Below are positions 1-8,723 of a DNA stretch of 42,119 bases, one piece after another. The DNA is from Hyphomonas sp. GTDB lineage: Bacteria; Pseudomonadota; Alphaproteobacteria; Caulobacterales; Hyphomonadaceae. The stretch covers positions 1 through 42,119 of the forward strand of contig NZ_WGLO01000023.1 of NCBI RefSeq assembly GCF_016125515.1, given 5' to 3'. Below the pieces are notes generated by a model. The model saw only the letters and a list, made by a program, of their open reading frames with translations, made no database searches and was not told where the DNA came from. The stretch's first letter is position 1, and the number at the start of each line of letters is the position of its first letter. The translations under genes were made by a program, and so were the position numbers.

Positions 1-41
1 ACCCGCGCAATCGTATCCACGCCCTTCAACTCCAGCTCCAT
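1..41 (-). CDS. Possible N-terminus of IstA transposase, partial (runs off left edge)
   Basis: An ATG at 41-39 on the minus strand opens a frame reading MELELKGVDTIAR before it leaves the window. It sits about 100 bp inside the tip of the IS21-like end, which is where istA normally starts. The ending resembles the opening of many IstA proteins, which begin with a short peptide of the type V-x-T-I/L-A-R-I-R before the helix-turn-helix. Only 13 codons are visible, so the identification is mainly positional. Confidence 0.35.
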   Translation of the reverse strand, partial: MELELKGVDTIAR

Positions 42-79
42 CCGCTACCAAAACGCGGATGGTCAAACACTCCAAACGG

Positions 80-134
80 GGGGTCAAAGTTGGACGCCGA
101 TAACCCCGTCTAAGGGGTCAAACTTGCACGCCGA
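80..134. repeat. Two 21-bp IS21-type terminal repeats, left element
   Basis: Two direct copies, 80-100 (GGGGTCAAAGTTGGACGCCGA) and 114-134 (GGGGTCAAACTTGCACGCCGA), differ at two positions. They are the inner-facing repeats of the left insertion sequence and match the type of repeat at 41988-42032. Confidence 0.75.
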
Positions 135-141
135 AACACAC

Positions 142-3100
142 TCAGTAGTCTTTTTTCCAGCGGATCGATATACGCGAGTCTCCAGTGGAACTCGTCTCTG
201 ATGCAACCGAAACCTGAGGGCGTGGCTGCCACTCGACTTCCACACTATTGCCAGCAGCGCCTTGGGTTGTCACCTCAAGATAGACATCCGGTGCCAGGTA
301 CTGGCCGACGCCGAGTTCGGCATTGCCGGCGCTATCCACGCCAAGCCTTAGTCTATCAACACCAAGACCGGACTGGATTGCAGAGACGGGATCAACGCCG
401 GTGTCCCGTCCGGCGAGACGGGCGATCGATGAGGCAAGCTCTGCCGCCTCCAGCGCGGACAGATCAACAGACGATCTGCCAAACAACATCCGAGAGAGGA
501 TTTCGTCTTGAGGAAGCGATGGTGTGCTCGAAAGTTCGATCGTAGGATCTTTGACAGCTCCACTGACATCGGCGTTAACCGAGAAACCATTGACCTCACG
601 TGTCGCTGAAATAGCCAAGCGGGCGGAATCAAGCGGACCATCGAATGTGATCTGTCCGGTCTGGAATTCGAAGGGGCGCCGCGCGAGTTCCAGCGTGCCG
701 CGCACCAACGTTGCACGCCCGTTGAACAGCAGGCTTGATGGCGTTCCCGTCACTGCAACATCCACGCCCCAATCACTGTCCAGTCCGCGCCCGCGCACGA
801 CAACGCCGCGCTTGGAGGACACGGTCATGTCGAGCCGGATCGGCTTGTTGAGAATTGCCCGGCGCGCGGCATCCGGATCATCTGTATCCCAGCGCACATT
901 CAGTGTCCGGATCGAGTTGTCGGAGAAGTTGTCGATGTTGAACCTGGCCTCATTGACCGTCAATGCACCGCTCAGCAAACGATCATCTGCGCCCTCAACG
1001 AGCTGGGCATCGCCGGAGATGCGCGCCTGGTCGCCGAGCTTGTCATAAACAAGCAGGCGATCAAACTTGACCTTCACGCCGGTCTCGGCTTCTGCAAGCC
1101 GCCCATCGAACGTTAGACTGCCGCCCTGGGCACCTGCACCCGCGCCGGAGAGCGTTGTGGTCATGTCGCGGTAGTCGGCTTTTACCTCGAGATCTTTGAG
1201 GCTGAGGCCGGTCGCGCCATACTCGTATCTCCCCTTCGTGATCGTGGCGTTTGAAGTGATCTTGGGGTTGTCCAGCGTGCCGGCGACTTTTGCGTGGGCA
1301 TCGATCTGACCGCCAATGTCGTGCCCGTAGGCGAGGGCGACCAGCCGGAGCGCGTCAAGGTTTCCTGCCAGATCAAGCTCGGCGTCCATCGCCTTGTCGC
1401 GGTCGAGTTTCACGACAGCTGCGGGAGCCGTCATTACAGGAAGGCGTCCCGACGCTGCGGCGTTCAGTTCCGGGCCATACCCGGCTTCTGCGGTAAACGT
1501 CAAAGCGCGGCGGTTTAGGTTTCCAGTCAGCGTCAGATCCAGCGCCGTCTTCAGGCCGGACAATCCGCTGGTGCCCGTCACAACGAAGCGGCCTTCCGGA
1601 TTCTCACCGTACAATCGCCCGTTGGCGTCGCCCGATATCACCGCATCAATTTCGGGCAAGCCGAAGGCTGCGAGCGCGGGCGAAAGCACCAGCTTGTCGA
1701 TCGTCAGCGTGCTGCTGTCGGTCGTGTTACCCGGTCTGACGCGCGCCTGAATCCGTCCACCCAGAATGGATAGATCGACATCGGCAGTGGGCGCGGCACC
1801 CATCGTCCATGTGATGTCCTTGCGCGTGGCGATGGGGGCTCCGAAGAGATTACCCGTCAAGGCCAGTGTGCCCGATGGTGTTTCACTCCCGGTCCGGAAA
1901 AGCCCCGAATACAGGATATCGCTGGCTGCGCCGTTCTTGTCGTCGAGAATCCGGCCTTCAAAGCGATAACCTGCCGTTGTGGAGATGACTGAGCCGGTGA
2001 TCCTGTCGACCGCCAAGCGGGATGTGAGCAAGACATCGGTGGCCTCGAATGAGGCGCCGAGCGCCGAGGCATTGCTGCCGGCCGGACTATTCGACGTCTT
2101 GATCGTCAAGCTGCCGAAACGCACCCCGCCGACCTTGAATGTGCTGGCGTCGGCATTGATATTGGCCTCGATCGATCCGGAATCCGAGATTGCTGCAGAT
2201 CCGGATAGGTCGATCGCGCCGAACCGGCCATCGAGCGAGCTGATCCGTGTCGTTTTGGCCCGCCGATCGAGAATGAACGACGCAGTGGCCGGCTGGCCAT
2301 CGGTAACGCCAGCCAGTGTCACGGGACCGGTTATGGTTCCGTCATCGATAAGCAGATCGGCTTTTGCGACGAGGCTGGAGATGGTGCGTCCACTGATGAT
2401 GGCGCGGCCATCTTCGGATGATCCGCTCAGGCGCAAACCTGCGAACGTCCTGCGAAGCTGGGTCGAGATGGATCCGAGATTGATTTGGTTGCCGGACATC
2501 ACAATCGGCTCCAGCTGTTCGGCCTCGATGCTGAGGTCAGGCGCCCGTGTTCCGTAGGCGCGTCCCGAAACCCGGCCTTGAAGTCCCGGCAGCTTCAGTT
2601 CCATTTTCTGGATCGCGCCTTCGTCCGGCTTGATCGACATCACACCGCGCAACGTGCCAAAACCATTGACCAAGGGGGATAGCGTTTCCAGACCGGAGGT
2701 CACGTTGGCGAGGTTGAGGTTCAGCGAGAGCTCCAGGTCTCGCAGCTGCCCCTTGGCCTGAACGAAGCCTGATGCCGTGCCGCCGAAACCACCCGGTAGG
2801 GCGGCTATATCCTGGGAGATCTTTCCGGTCAGGTTGAGATCACTGCTGCGGAAGTCCGCTTCGCCCAGCAACTGCGCTGTGCCGGTCTTGTGCGTAAGCT
2901 CGATGGCATCCATCAGCAGGCGGCGGCCCTGAAGCTCATAGACGCCCGTGCCGGACAGGCGGACCTGTTCGCCCAGAATACCGGCGAAGGTTGCGTTTCT
3001 GGCGACCGGCTTCGTTACCGTCAAAGTCGCAGAGAATGGAATCCGTCCATCTTCCAGCGTAGCCGTGACGGGACCCGAGGCGGTTTCGAAGGGAAGGGAA

Positions 3101-4248
3101 GAACGTTCGGAAATTCTGAGCGTTGTTTCACCGGAATACTGGTAGCCGTCATCCTGTTTCGACAGCGTGCCGTTCAGCTTCAATCCGTCCGCGCCGCCCC
3201 AATAGGGAAGGAGCGTTGTCAGGTTTGCTTCGAGATTCGCGGGCTCGACAAGCTCAAGCCGGTCGAGCCGCGACTTGCCGGTGAGTTTGAGCGAGCCAGC
3301 CGCTATGCGCGCATCCAGGCCTACCGTCGCCGACTTCTTCGCGAATGTCGCCAGAAGGTCCGCTTCGGCTTGCGTGCCAAGAAACGCAGAGAGCTTTTCG
3401 GTAAGCGGCAAAGCGGTGGCATCGAAACGGGCATTGGCTTCCAGTGCATTGTTTTCGATCTTGCCCGATACGAGTACCTTGTCGACGCCGTCTATCGACA
3501 GGAGGGCTTCGCCGCGGCCGTCGGAAAGATCACCTGCGGCCGAGGCCGTCAGGACAGCCGCCGAGCCCTCCGGCAGACGGAGGAGATGGGCGAACAGCCC
3601 GTCTGCTGGCGCAATGCCGTCGATCTGGAGTTCGAAGGACGAAGCGGCATCGCGTTTGATCTGGGCGTCGATCTGATCACCGGCGCCTTCCAGCGGCGAG
3701 ATACGCAGCCGTGCGTCGATACTTCCGGTCCGGGCGGTCAGGAAGCGTGCAGAAATCGACGACGCAGATTCAGGTCCCGCGACACTTTTGGCAATATGCA
3801 GACGGTCAATTGTGGCATTGCCAAGCCGTACCTCCCACGCCTTGCCGCTTGAAGCTTGTTGGGGCGTGCGGTCCGGCAGGCGGCTCAGGTCGATGGCTTC
3901 GACCGCGACCTCCGACAGATCCAGGCGCCGTGAAAGCAGGACTAGCGGTGACCACGACACCTTGATGGACTTAGCGCTGATCCACGCGCCGGACGAATCG
4001 CGTATCTCGATCAGCCCTACGGAAAAGTCCGAGAGCGGATCGCCCTCGATATTCCGGATGCTGAGCTTGCCGTATCCGGCAATCTCACGGCCATCGAGCT
4101 GAGAGATCACGAAATCGCGTCCGGCGTCAGTTGTGATCCAGTAACGCACAAAGGAAGTCAGCGCCACAAGTGCGAGAACGAGCGCCGCGAGCGAGGACGT
4201 CAACGGGCGCCGGCGGAGTAAGGAAGTGAAACCGGAGAACAGACCCAT
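142..4248 (-). CDS. tamB: Translocation and assembly module protein TamB
   Basis: This 1368-residue protein is the inner-membrane-anchored, periplasm-spanning partner of TamA. It is an AsmA/TamB-family beta-rich bridge implicated in outer-membrane protein assembly and phospholipid transport. A single N-terminal membrane segment lies at about residues 15-38, after an Arg-rich start (LLRRRPLTSS). It is followed by more than 1200 residues of repetitive beta-strand sequence and the conserved C-terminal TamB (DUF490) domain. The last residues are RWKKDY, the usual family ending, so the gene is complete although an insertion sequence begins one base past its stop. The ATG overlaps the tamA stop by one base (TGATG), indicating translational coupling. 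Length is within the family range. Confidence 0.95.
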   Translation of the reverse strand: MGLFSGFTSLLRRRPLTSSLAALVLALVALTSFVRYWITTDAGRDFVISQLDGREIAGYGKLSIRNIEGDPLSDFSVGLIEIRDSSGAWISAKSIKVSWSPLVLLSRRLDLSEVAVEAIDLSRLPDRTPQQASSGKAWEVRLGNATIDRLHIAKSVAGPESASSISARFLTARTGSIDARLRISPLEGAGDQIDAQIKRDAASSFELQIDGIAPADGLFAHLLRLPEGSAAVLTASAAGDLSDGRGEALLSIDGVDKVLVSGKIENNALEANARFDATALPLTEKLSAFLGTQAEADLLATFAKKSATVGLDARIAAGSLKLTGKSRLDRLELVEPANLEANLTTLLPYWGGADGLKLNGTLSKQDDGYQYSGETTLRISERSSLPFETASGPVTATLEDGRIPFSATLTVTKPVARNATFAGILGEQVRLSGTGVYELQGRRLLMDAIELTHKTGTAQLLGEADFRSSDLNLTGKISQDIAALPGGFGGTASGFVQAKGQLRDLELSLNLNLANVTSGLETLSPLVNGFGTLRGVMSIKPDEGAIQKMELKLPGLQGRVSGRAYGTRAPDLSIEAEQLEPIVMSGNQINLGSISTQLRRTFAGLRLSGSSEDGRAIISGRTISSLVAKADLLIDDGTITGPVTLAGVTDGQPATASFILDRRAKTTRISSLDGRFGAIDLSGSAAISDSGSIEANINADASTFKVGGVRFGSLTIKTSNSPAGSNASALGASFEATDVLLTSRLAVDRITGSVISTTAGYRFEGRILDDKNGAASDILYSGLFRTGSETPSGTLALTGNLFGAPIATRKDITWTMGAAPTADVDLSILGGRIQARVRPGNTTDSSTLTIDKLVLSPALAAFGLPEIDAVISGDANGRLYGENPEGRFVVTGTSGLSGLKTALDLTLTGNLNRRALTFTAEAGYGPELNAAASGRLPVMTAPAAVVKLDRDKAMDAELDLAGNLDALRLVALAYGHDIGGQIDAHAKVAGTLDNPKITSNATITKGRYEYGATGLSLKDLEVKADYRDMTTTLSGAGAGAQGGSLTFDGRLAEAETGVKVKFDRLLVYDKLGDQARISGDAQLVEGADDRLLSGALTVNEARFNIDNFSDNSIRTLNVRWDTDDPDAARRAILNKPIRLDMTVSSKRGVVVRGRGLDSDWGVDVAVTGTPSSLLFNGRATLVRGTLELARRPFEFQTGQITFDGPLDSARLAISATREVNGFSVNADVSGAVKDPTIELSSTPSLPQDEILSRMLFGRSSVDLSALEAAELASSIARLAGRDTGVDPVSAIQSGLGVDRLRLGVDSAGNAELGVGQYLAPDVYLEVTTQGAAGNSVEVEWQPRPQVSVASETSSTGDSRISIRWKKDY

Positions 4249-6065
4249 CAGAACGCCTGTCCGATGGAGATATAAACCTGAACAGGTGCGTCACCATCCC
4301 GCCGGTCGAGCGGGGTTGCAAGATCCAGACGGATCGGACCGAAGCCGGGGTAGTAGCGAACACCGACACCTACAGACGCCGACGCATTTGAAATCACCGA
4401 GCCGGCATCGTTGCCGGCTGCGCCCAAGTCTGTGAAAAGAGCATATCCGAACCGTTCCGACGCGCGCCAGCGAACTTCCGCCGACAAGGCAAACAGATTG
4501 CGGCCGCCGGTAAGGATCCCGGCCGAGTCGCGCGGCGACAGGCTCTGGTATTCATATCCACGAACGGTGCCGCCACCGCCCGCAAAGAATAGCTTGTCGG
4601 GCGGCACGGCATTCGAACCGACGAAAGCGCCATATTCAGCACGAAACGCGCCGACGATATTGTCAGTAATCGCACGATAGGTCGCGCCGGTGAGGTGAAG
4701 TCGCGTATAGCCCGGCGTCTCGTCACCGACAGACACGCCGGTCTCCGTGCCTGCAAACAGTCTGACGCCGGACTGCGGATCAAGCGGATCGCCGACGTCC
4801 GAATAGTTGGCAGAGATCGGGAAGGACAACGTCAACTGATCCCGTTCGGTACCGCCCACGATGCGTGCACGTTGATCCAGGGTACGGGTGGCATCGAGTG
4901 TGGCACCGACTGAAAGCGTCAGGTTCTTCATGAAGGGTTGTGAAAGCGAGGCGCCGATTTTCGCGCCGGTCAGGTCGTATGCATCTGTCTCTTCAGCCCG
5001 GACGCCGGTTTCGAGCGTCAAAGTCCGCCCATACGTTCCGATATTTGGCCGCTCGTAGGTCGCTGTCAGGTCACGGGCGAGCGTTGCGACTTCGCCGCTG
5101 ATGCGCAGACGGTCCGCCCGTCCGGTGAGGTTGCGTTTCTCCCAATAGGCATCGACACCAATTCCCTCGGTCGTCGATGCCGTCGCACCTATACTGATGG
5201 TCCGGGGGTCAGCTTGAACCAGGGTGGCGGTGACGGTGTGCAGACCGTCAGGGCCGGGCACCTCGGCCACCGTCACACCGATGCCTTCGTAGAGCCCCGT
5301 AGACCGCAGCCGCGTGCGCAGCTTGTCGATGATCGCCGGATTGTAGAGATCGCCGTCGCTCCAGGTCTTCATGGTCCCGATCATTTTCGAGCCGCGCGCA
5401 TCAACGCCTGGCAGATCAAGCGCGCCGAGTGCAACGCGTGGCCCGGGAACCAGAAGGAAGGTGAGATCGACATTCGACTCAGACCGGGAGGCGAGAACAT
5501 CGATCCCTTCGCTGTAGGCAAATGCATAGCCTTGCTTGCGCAGGGACATCACGAGTTGGTCGTCAATCCGCTCGATATCTGGCGTGCGGGCGATGGAGCC
5601 AACCGGCAATTCGCCCAGATCGGCATCAAGCTGCCGGGCAACTTCGGGCACAATCGCATCCCGGCCCGAATATGTCCCTGTCGACACGGTGAACCGTTCG
5701 CCCGGGACCGCAACGAGGATCGGAGTCCCATCGGTCGATTCGATGCGCGACGGGGTAACCTCCGCTGCGAGGTAGCCTTCGGATGACAAGAGGTCGTGCA
5801 CGAGGTCGGCGGACTTGTTGACGCGGTTGCGGGCTTCCAGAACGCTGCGCGGCGCCGGTTCAGCCACACGCACGAGCGAATTGGCGCGCACTTCGAGGGC
5901 AAGGGGAACGCCTTCGATCGTCGCCCGAGGCGTCTTTTCGGCTTCCTGGGTCGCGACAGTGTCGAGCCCGGGCACCAGTGCGCAGGCGGAGGTTGCGGCC
6001 AGCAGACAGGCCCCGGCCAAAGGCCGGGCGATCGTCCAGGCATTTGCCGGCTTCGCCTCTTTCAT
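4248..6065 (-). CDS. tamA: Outer-membrane assembly protein TamA (BamA/Omp85 family)
   Basis: This Omp85-family barrel protein has N-terminal POTRA domains (roughly residues 45-265) and a C-terminal 16-strand barrel. The barrel carries the conserved FAGGGGTVRGYEY segment, whose RGY motif is the loop-6 signature. The chain ends in Phe (YISIGQAF), the usual outer-membrane signal. The chosen start at 6065 gives a normal signal peptide (MKEAKPANAWTIARPLAGACLLAATSACA). An upstream in-frame ATG at 6116 would add 17 polar residues before it, which is unusual, and neither start has a strong ribosome site. The gene is first of the tamA-tamB operon and divergent from the antiporter gene. The start is the main uncertainty. 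Confidence 0.92.
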   Translation of the reverse strand: MKEAKPANAWTIARPLAGACLLAATSACALVPGLDTVATQEAEKTPRATIEGVPLALEVRANSLVRVAEPAPRSVLEARNRVNKSADLVHDLLSSEGYLAAEVTPSRIESTDGTPILVAVPGERFTVSTGTYSGRDAIVPEVARQLDADLGELPVGSIARTPDIERIDDQLVMSLRKQGYAFAYSEGIDVLASRSESNVDLTFLLVPGPRVALGALDLPGVDARGSKMIGTMKTWSDGDLYNPAIIDKLRTRLRSTGLYEGIGVTVAEVPGPDGLHTVTATLVQADPRTISIGATASTTEGIGVDAYWEKRNLTGRADRLRISGEVATLARDLTATYERPNIGTYGRTLTLETGVRAEETDAYDLTGAKIGASLSQPFMKNLTLSVGATLDATRTLDQRARIVGGTERDQLTLSFPISANYSDVGDPLDPQSGVRLFAGTETGVSVGDETPGYTRLHLTGATYRAITDNIVGAFRAEYGAFVGSNAVPPDKLFFAGGGGTVRGYEYQSLSPRDSAGILTGGRNLFALSAEVRWRASERFGYALFTDLGAAGNDAGSVISNASASVGVGVRYYPGFGPIRLDLATPLDRRDGDAPVQVYISIGQAF

Positions 6066-6236
6066 CGCGTTCTCAGCTTTCTGCCGGAGCAGGGATGCAA
6101 GTTCTGGCCCATCCATGAGCCTGAAACCATTACGTTCACTTGATGGGTGAATGGTAAATGACGTGAACCGCCAGGTTTGATTGCATCATGCAGTTTCGTA
6201 ACACTATATGGCCGGGAAACGGCGGGATTCGGTCAT

Positions 6237-7247
6237 ATGATGTATCTTTTTGTGCTCGGCGGACTGGTTTTGCTGTTCATCGGCGGCGAAGCGCTCGTCC
6301 GGGGCTCGGTAAGCGTTGCCCGCAAACTGAACATATCCGAACTCGTGATCGGGCTCACTCTGGTCGGTTTCGGCACGTCAGTCCCGGAACTGGTCACCAG
6401 TATTCAGGCGGTCGGGAACGGCTCGGTCGGCATTGCTATCGGAAATGTCGTCGGCTCCAACGTCGCCAACATCTTCCTGGTTCTTGCTGTGGCGGCCATC
6501 ATCACGCCGATCATGGTGCAGCCCAGCGCATTGGCGCGCGACGGCACGATCATGATCGCGGTAACCATACTGCTCTGCGGCTTGCTCTGGTTCGACCAGT
6601 TCGGGCGTATCGCCGGCATCATTCTGGTCGCGCTGCTCGTTTCCTACCTGGCCTTTTCGTTGATCGCCGATCAGCGGCGCCAGGACGCGACGGCTGAGAT
6701 GCACCGGGCTGAAGGAGAGCTGGTCGAGGCCGGGTATGGTCTCACTTTGGGCCTGTTGATTGCCGCCGCAGGTCTTGTTGCCGTCGTTTTCGGTGCGAAC
6801 CTGCTGGTGACGGGCGCATCGACGCTCGCCCGGTCATTCGGCATCAGCGAGACGGTCATCGGTCTGTCCATCGTGGCGGTGGGGACCAGCCTTCCGGAAC
6901 TTGCAACGTCCGTTGTTGCAGCCTTGCGCAAGCGGGCCGATGTGGCACTCGGCAACATCATCGGCTCGAACATCTTCAATATCCTTGGAATTGTCGGTGT
7001 GACGGCGCTGGTCCAACCGTTCAGCATCCGGGGGGATGAAGGTGCAGTCGCGATGGCTGGCTCGCAGCCGGTCAGTATCATCTCGTCCATGGATGTGGGC
7101 GCGCTCGTCTTGTCGGCAGGTTTGTTGATGCTGTTCGCGATGACCGGGCGGCAGATTGCGCGCTGGGAAGGGTGCGTGCTGCTCCTGGGCTACGCCCTCT
7201 ACATGGGCATGACGTTCGGCCTGATCCCTCGTATCAGCCTGATTTAA
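6237..7247 (+). CDS. Calcium/sodium antiporter, CaCA family (YrbG-like)
   Basis: This 336-residue integral membrane exchanger has two homologous halves, each with an alpha-repeat motif: GFGTSVPELVTS in the first half and GTSLPELATSV in the second. Each is followed by NVVGSNVANI or NIIGSNIFNI. These Gly-Thr-Ser-x-Pro-Glu segments carry the ion-binding acidic residues of Ca2+/cation antiporters. About ten hydrophobic segments are visible. The ATG at 6237 (followed by a second ATG) places the first helix (YLFVLGGLVLLFIGGEALV) at the N-terminus. An upstream TTG at 6177 would add 20 residues of unlikely sequence. The gene is divergent from tamA. The physiological ion (Ca2+ or K+, against Na+ or H+) cannot be read from sequence. 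Confidence 0.92.
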   Translation: MMYLFVLGGLVLLFIGGEALVRGSVSVARKLNISELVIGLTLVGFGTSVPELVTSIQAVGNGSVGIAIGNVVGSNVANIFLVLAVAAIITPIMVQPSALARDGTIMIAVTILLCGLLWFDQFGRIAGIILVALLVSYLAFSLIADQRRQDATAEMHRAEGELVEAGYGLTLGLLIAAAGLVAVVFGANLLVTGASTLARSFGISETVIGLSIVAVGTSLPELATSVVAALRKRADVALGNIIGSNIFNILGIVGVTALVQPFSIRGDEGAVAMAGSQPVSIISSMDVGALVLSAGLLMLFAMTGRQIARWEGCVLLLGYALYMGMTFGLIPRISLI

Positions 7248-7260
7248 GCGGCGGGCGCCT

Positions 7261-7884
7261 TCAAGGCCAACGCGTGACCTTGGCATCCAGAGTTGGTCGT
7301 TCGCGCTCGGGCGTCTGCGCACGCGCCGTGCCGATGTGCACGAAGCCTGCAATCCGTTCCGATGAGCCGATGCCAAGACGAATGGCAGCGTCGGGATCGA
7401 ACGCGGGCCACTCAGTCAGCCAGACGCCGGCCCAGCCGCTGGCATTGGCGGCCAGAAGCAGATTGTAGCAGACCGCGCCCGCCGAAAGCTCTTGCTCCCA
7501 AACCGGCGTACGCCCGTCATCGACCGGACTTGAGACGATCATCACGACAACAGGCGCCCGAACCATTGATTTTGCGGCTTCCGCGACCTGCGGCTCAGGC
7601 GCACCTCGTGCGCTGAGGATGTCAGCGAGTTCAGCGCCGATCCTGTCGCGTGCATCGCCTTCAAACACGACGAATCGCCACGGCGCCAGCTTGCGGTGGT
7701 CCGGCACCCGCATCGCAACGCACAGCAACTCATCCAACTCTTCGGGCGAAGGTCCCGGCGGTCCTAGAAGCAGCTTGTTGGCGGACTTGCGCAAGGCAAG
7801 CATCGCGCGGGCTTCCCTGCTAGGGCGGGCCCCAGGCAAGGGTATGTCTCGGAGCGGCGGCGGCGGAAATCGTTTGGTCATCAC
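7261..7884 (-). CDS. Nitroreductase family protein (YdjA-like)
   Basis: The 207-residue protein belongs to the FMN-dependent nitroreductase fold, in the minimal subgroup resembling YdjA. Visible family features are the FMN-phosphate-binding arginine region (MRVPDHRKLAPWRFVVFEG, about residues 58-76). The later segment AGAVCYNLLLAANASGWAGVWLTEWP is the conserved helix near the flavin. The substrate is unknown; such enzymes reduce nitro or quinone compounds with NAD(P)H. It is divergent from the tetR/RND operon, with the operator lying about 100 bp upstream of its start. Co-regulation with efflux is possible but not shown. It converges on the antiporter gene with a 13-base gap. Confidence 0.88.
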   Translation of the reverse strand: MMTKRFPPPPLRDIPLPGARPSREARAMLALRKSANKLLLGPPGPSPEELDELLCVAMRVPDHRKLAPWRFVVFEGDARDRIGAELADILSARGAPEPQVAEAAKSMVRAPVVVMIVSSPVDDGRTPVWEQELSAGAVCYNLLLAANASGWAGVWLTEWPAFDPDAAIRLGIGSSERIAGFVHIGTARAQTPERERPTLDAKVTRWP

Positions 7885-7945
7885 TCTCAGGCTTTAATGT
7901 CCGGACGGCCTCAGGAGAAGGCGCGAATTAATTTTTCAATCCGGC

Positions 7946-7974
7946 TTGCCGTTGCGGTTCGCGCGGCCTAATTC
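7946..7974 (+). promoter_or_regulatory. Candidate sigma-70 type promoter of the tetR-RND operon
   Basis: TTGCCG (7946-7951) and TAATTC (7969-7974) are separated by 17 bp and lie just upstream of the palindromic operator. The geometry is good and the hexamers are each near consensus. No start site was mapped. Confidence 0.45.
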
Positions 7975-7980
7975 TTCTAA

Positions 7981-7997
7981 AGTGAACAGTGTTCACT
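7981..7997. promoter_or_regulatory. Palindromic operator for the TetR-family regulator
   Basis: The sequence AGTGAACAGTGTTCACT is a perfect inverted repeat of 8-bp half-sites around one central base. It lies about 30 bp before the TTG start of the tetR gene and immediately after the candidate -10 element. A bound repressor would block transcription of the regulator and the efflux genes. Operators of this kind are usual for TetR/AcrR autorepressors. Confidence 0.75.
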
Positions 7998-8027
7998 AAT
8001 TAAACGCCGCTCGGGGAGGAGCTTCGT

Positions 8028-8723
8028 TTGTCGCAGCCGCTGGAACTAGAGGCTTCGCCTGCAGAGCGCCGCCGGCAGAAAGTCCGGGGAGCGATTCTCG
8101 AGGCGGCCGAGCGTGTGTTCTCCGTCGAGGGCGAGGCCGGATTGTCCATTCGCCGGCTGGCCGAGGAAATCGACTATTCACCGTCCGCGATCTACAAGTA
8201 TTTCGGCTCCAAGGAAGAGCTGGTCGACGAGCTCAAGGAGGCTTTTTTCGGCCGTTTGATGGAGCGCGTGGATCACGCGGCGATCACTTCGCTTTCATTC
8301 GAAGAGCGCGTCCGGACCTGTTTCAAGACGTACATCCGTGTCGCCGTGGAGCGGCCGCACCACTACCTCGCCGCGTTTGCATCGCAAGGTTCGGCCACCG
8401 ACTGGGCGAATTTCCAGAACATGAAGAAGGGCCAAGCCTTCGGAATGGTGGTGTCGCTCGTGCAGCAAGGTCAGAGCGCCGGGGTTTTTGACGCCAAAAT
8501 GGATCCCTATCAGGCTGCGAAATCGCTTTGGGCGTCGATGCACGGCCTTGCGCAGTTGCTGATCCATATTCCCCATTTTCCGGAAATGATGCCGAATGAT
8601 CGCGGCGTCCTTTCCAACGATGCCTTCACCGATTTCCATGTCGGCCTGTTGGTCCGCAGCCTTTGCGACACACATGGGCCGACTGCACCAACTCCCGGAA
8701 ACAAAGAGCGCACAGATGTCTGA
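8028..8723 (+). CDS. TetR/AcrR family transcriptional regulator
   Basis: This 231-residue repressor has an N-terminal TetR helix-turn-helix at about residues 18-65 (ILEAAERVFSVEGEAGLSIR, then the YSPSAIYKYFGSKEEL recognition region). The C-terminal ligand-binding domain is all-alpha. The start is a TTG codon at 8028, supported by a strong GGGGAGGAG ribosome site at 8013-8021 and by the domain reaching close to the N-terminus. It is the first gene of the RND operon: its last 8 bases overlap the adaptor gene start at 8716. It probably represses itself and the efflux genes through the palindrome at 7981-7997. The inducer is unknown. Confidence 0.9.
   Translation: MSQPLELEASPAERRRQKVRGAILEAAERVFSVEGEAGLSIRRLAEEIDYSPSAIYKYFGSKEELVDELKEAFFGRLMERVDHAAITSLSFEERVRTCFKTYIRVAVERPHHYLAAFASQGSATDWANFQNMKKGQAFGMVVSLVQQGQSAGVFDAKMDPYQAAKSLWASMHGLAQLLIHIPHFPEMMPNDRGVLSNDAFTDFHVGLLVRSLCDTHGPTAPTPGNKERTDV

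Larger units (their letters stand above)
1..140 (-). mobile_element. End of an IS21-family-like insertion sequence, continuing beyond the left edge
   Basis: Read on the minus strand from 140 leftwards, the DNA starts with TGT, then three bases, then a 21-bp repeat (134-114) of the form TCGGCGTGCAAGTTTGACCCC. A second, diverged copy lies at 100-80, and a partial third copy near 73-61. TGT tips with several internal copies of a ~20-bp repeat are characteristic of IS21-family ends, where the transposase IstA binds. The tip lies one base beyond the stop codon of tamB (142-144). The rest of the element is outside the window, so the family call rests on the ends and on the partial reading frame at 1-41. 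Confidence 0.72.

Noticed and set aside
2890..3852. Long open frame on the plus strand inside tamB (also 15307-16554 and 37460-38875 opposite other genes)
   Set aside because: Arg-rich composition typical of GC-rich antisense frames, no ribosome site, and the opposite strand encodes clear conserved proteins.
6134..6168. Inverted repeat GTTCAC/GTGAAC between tamA and the antiporter
   Set aside because: Six-base arms 23 bases apart are expected by chance in such a region; no regulator links to it.
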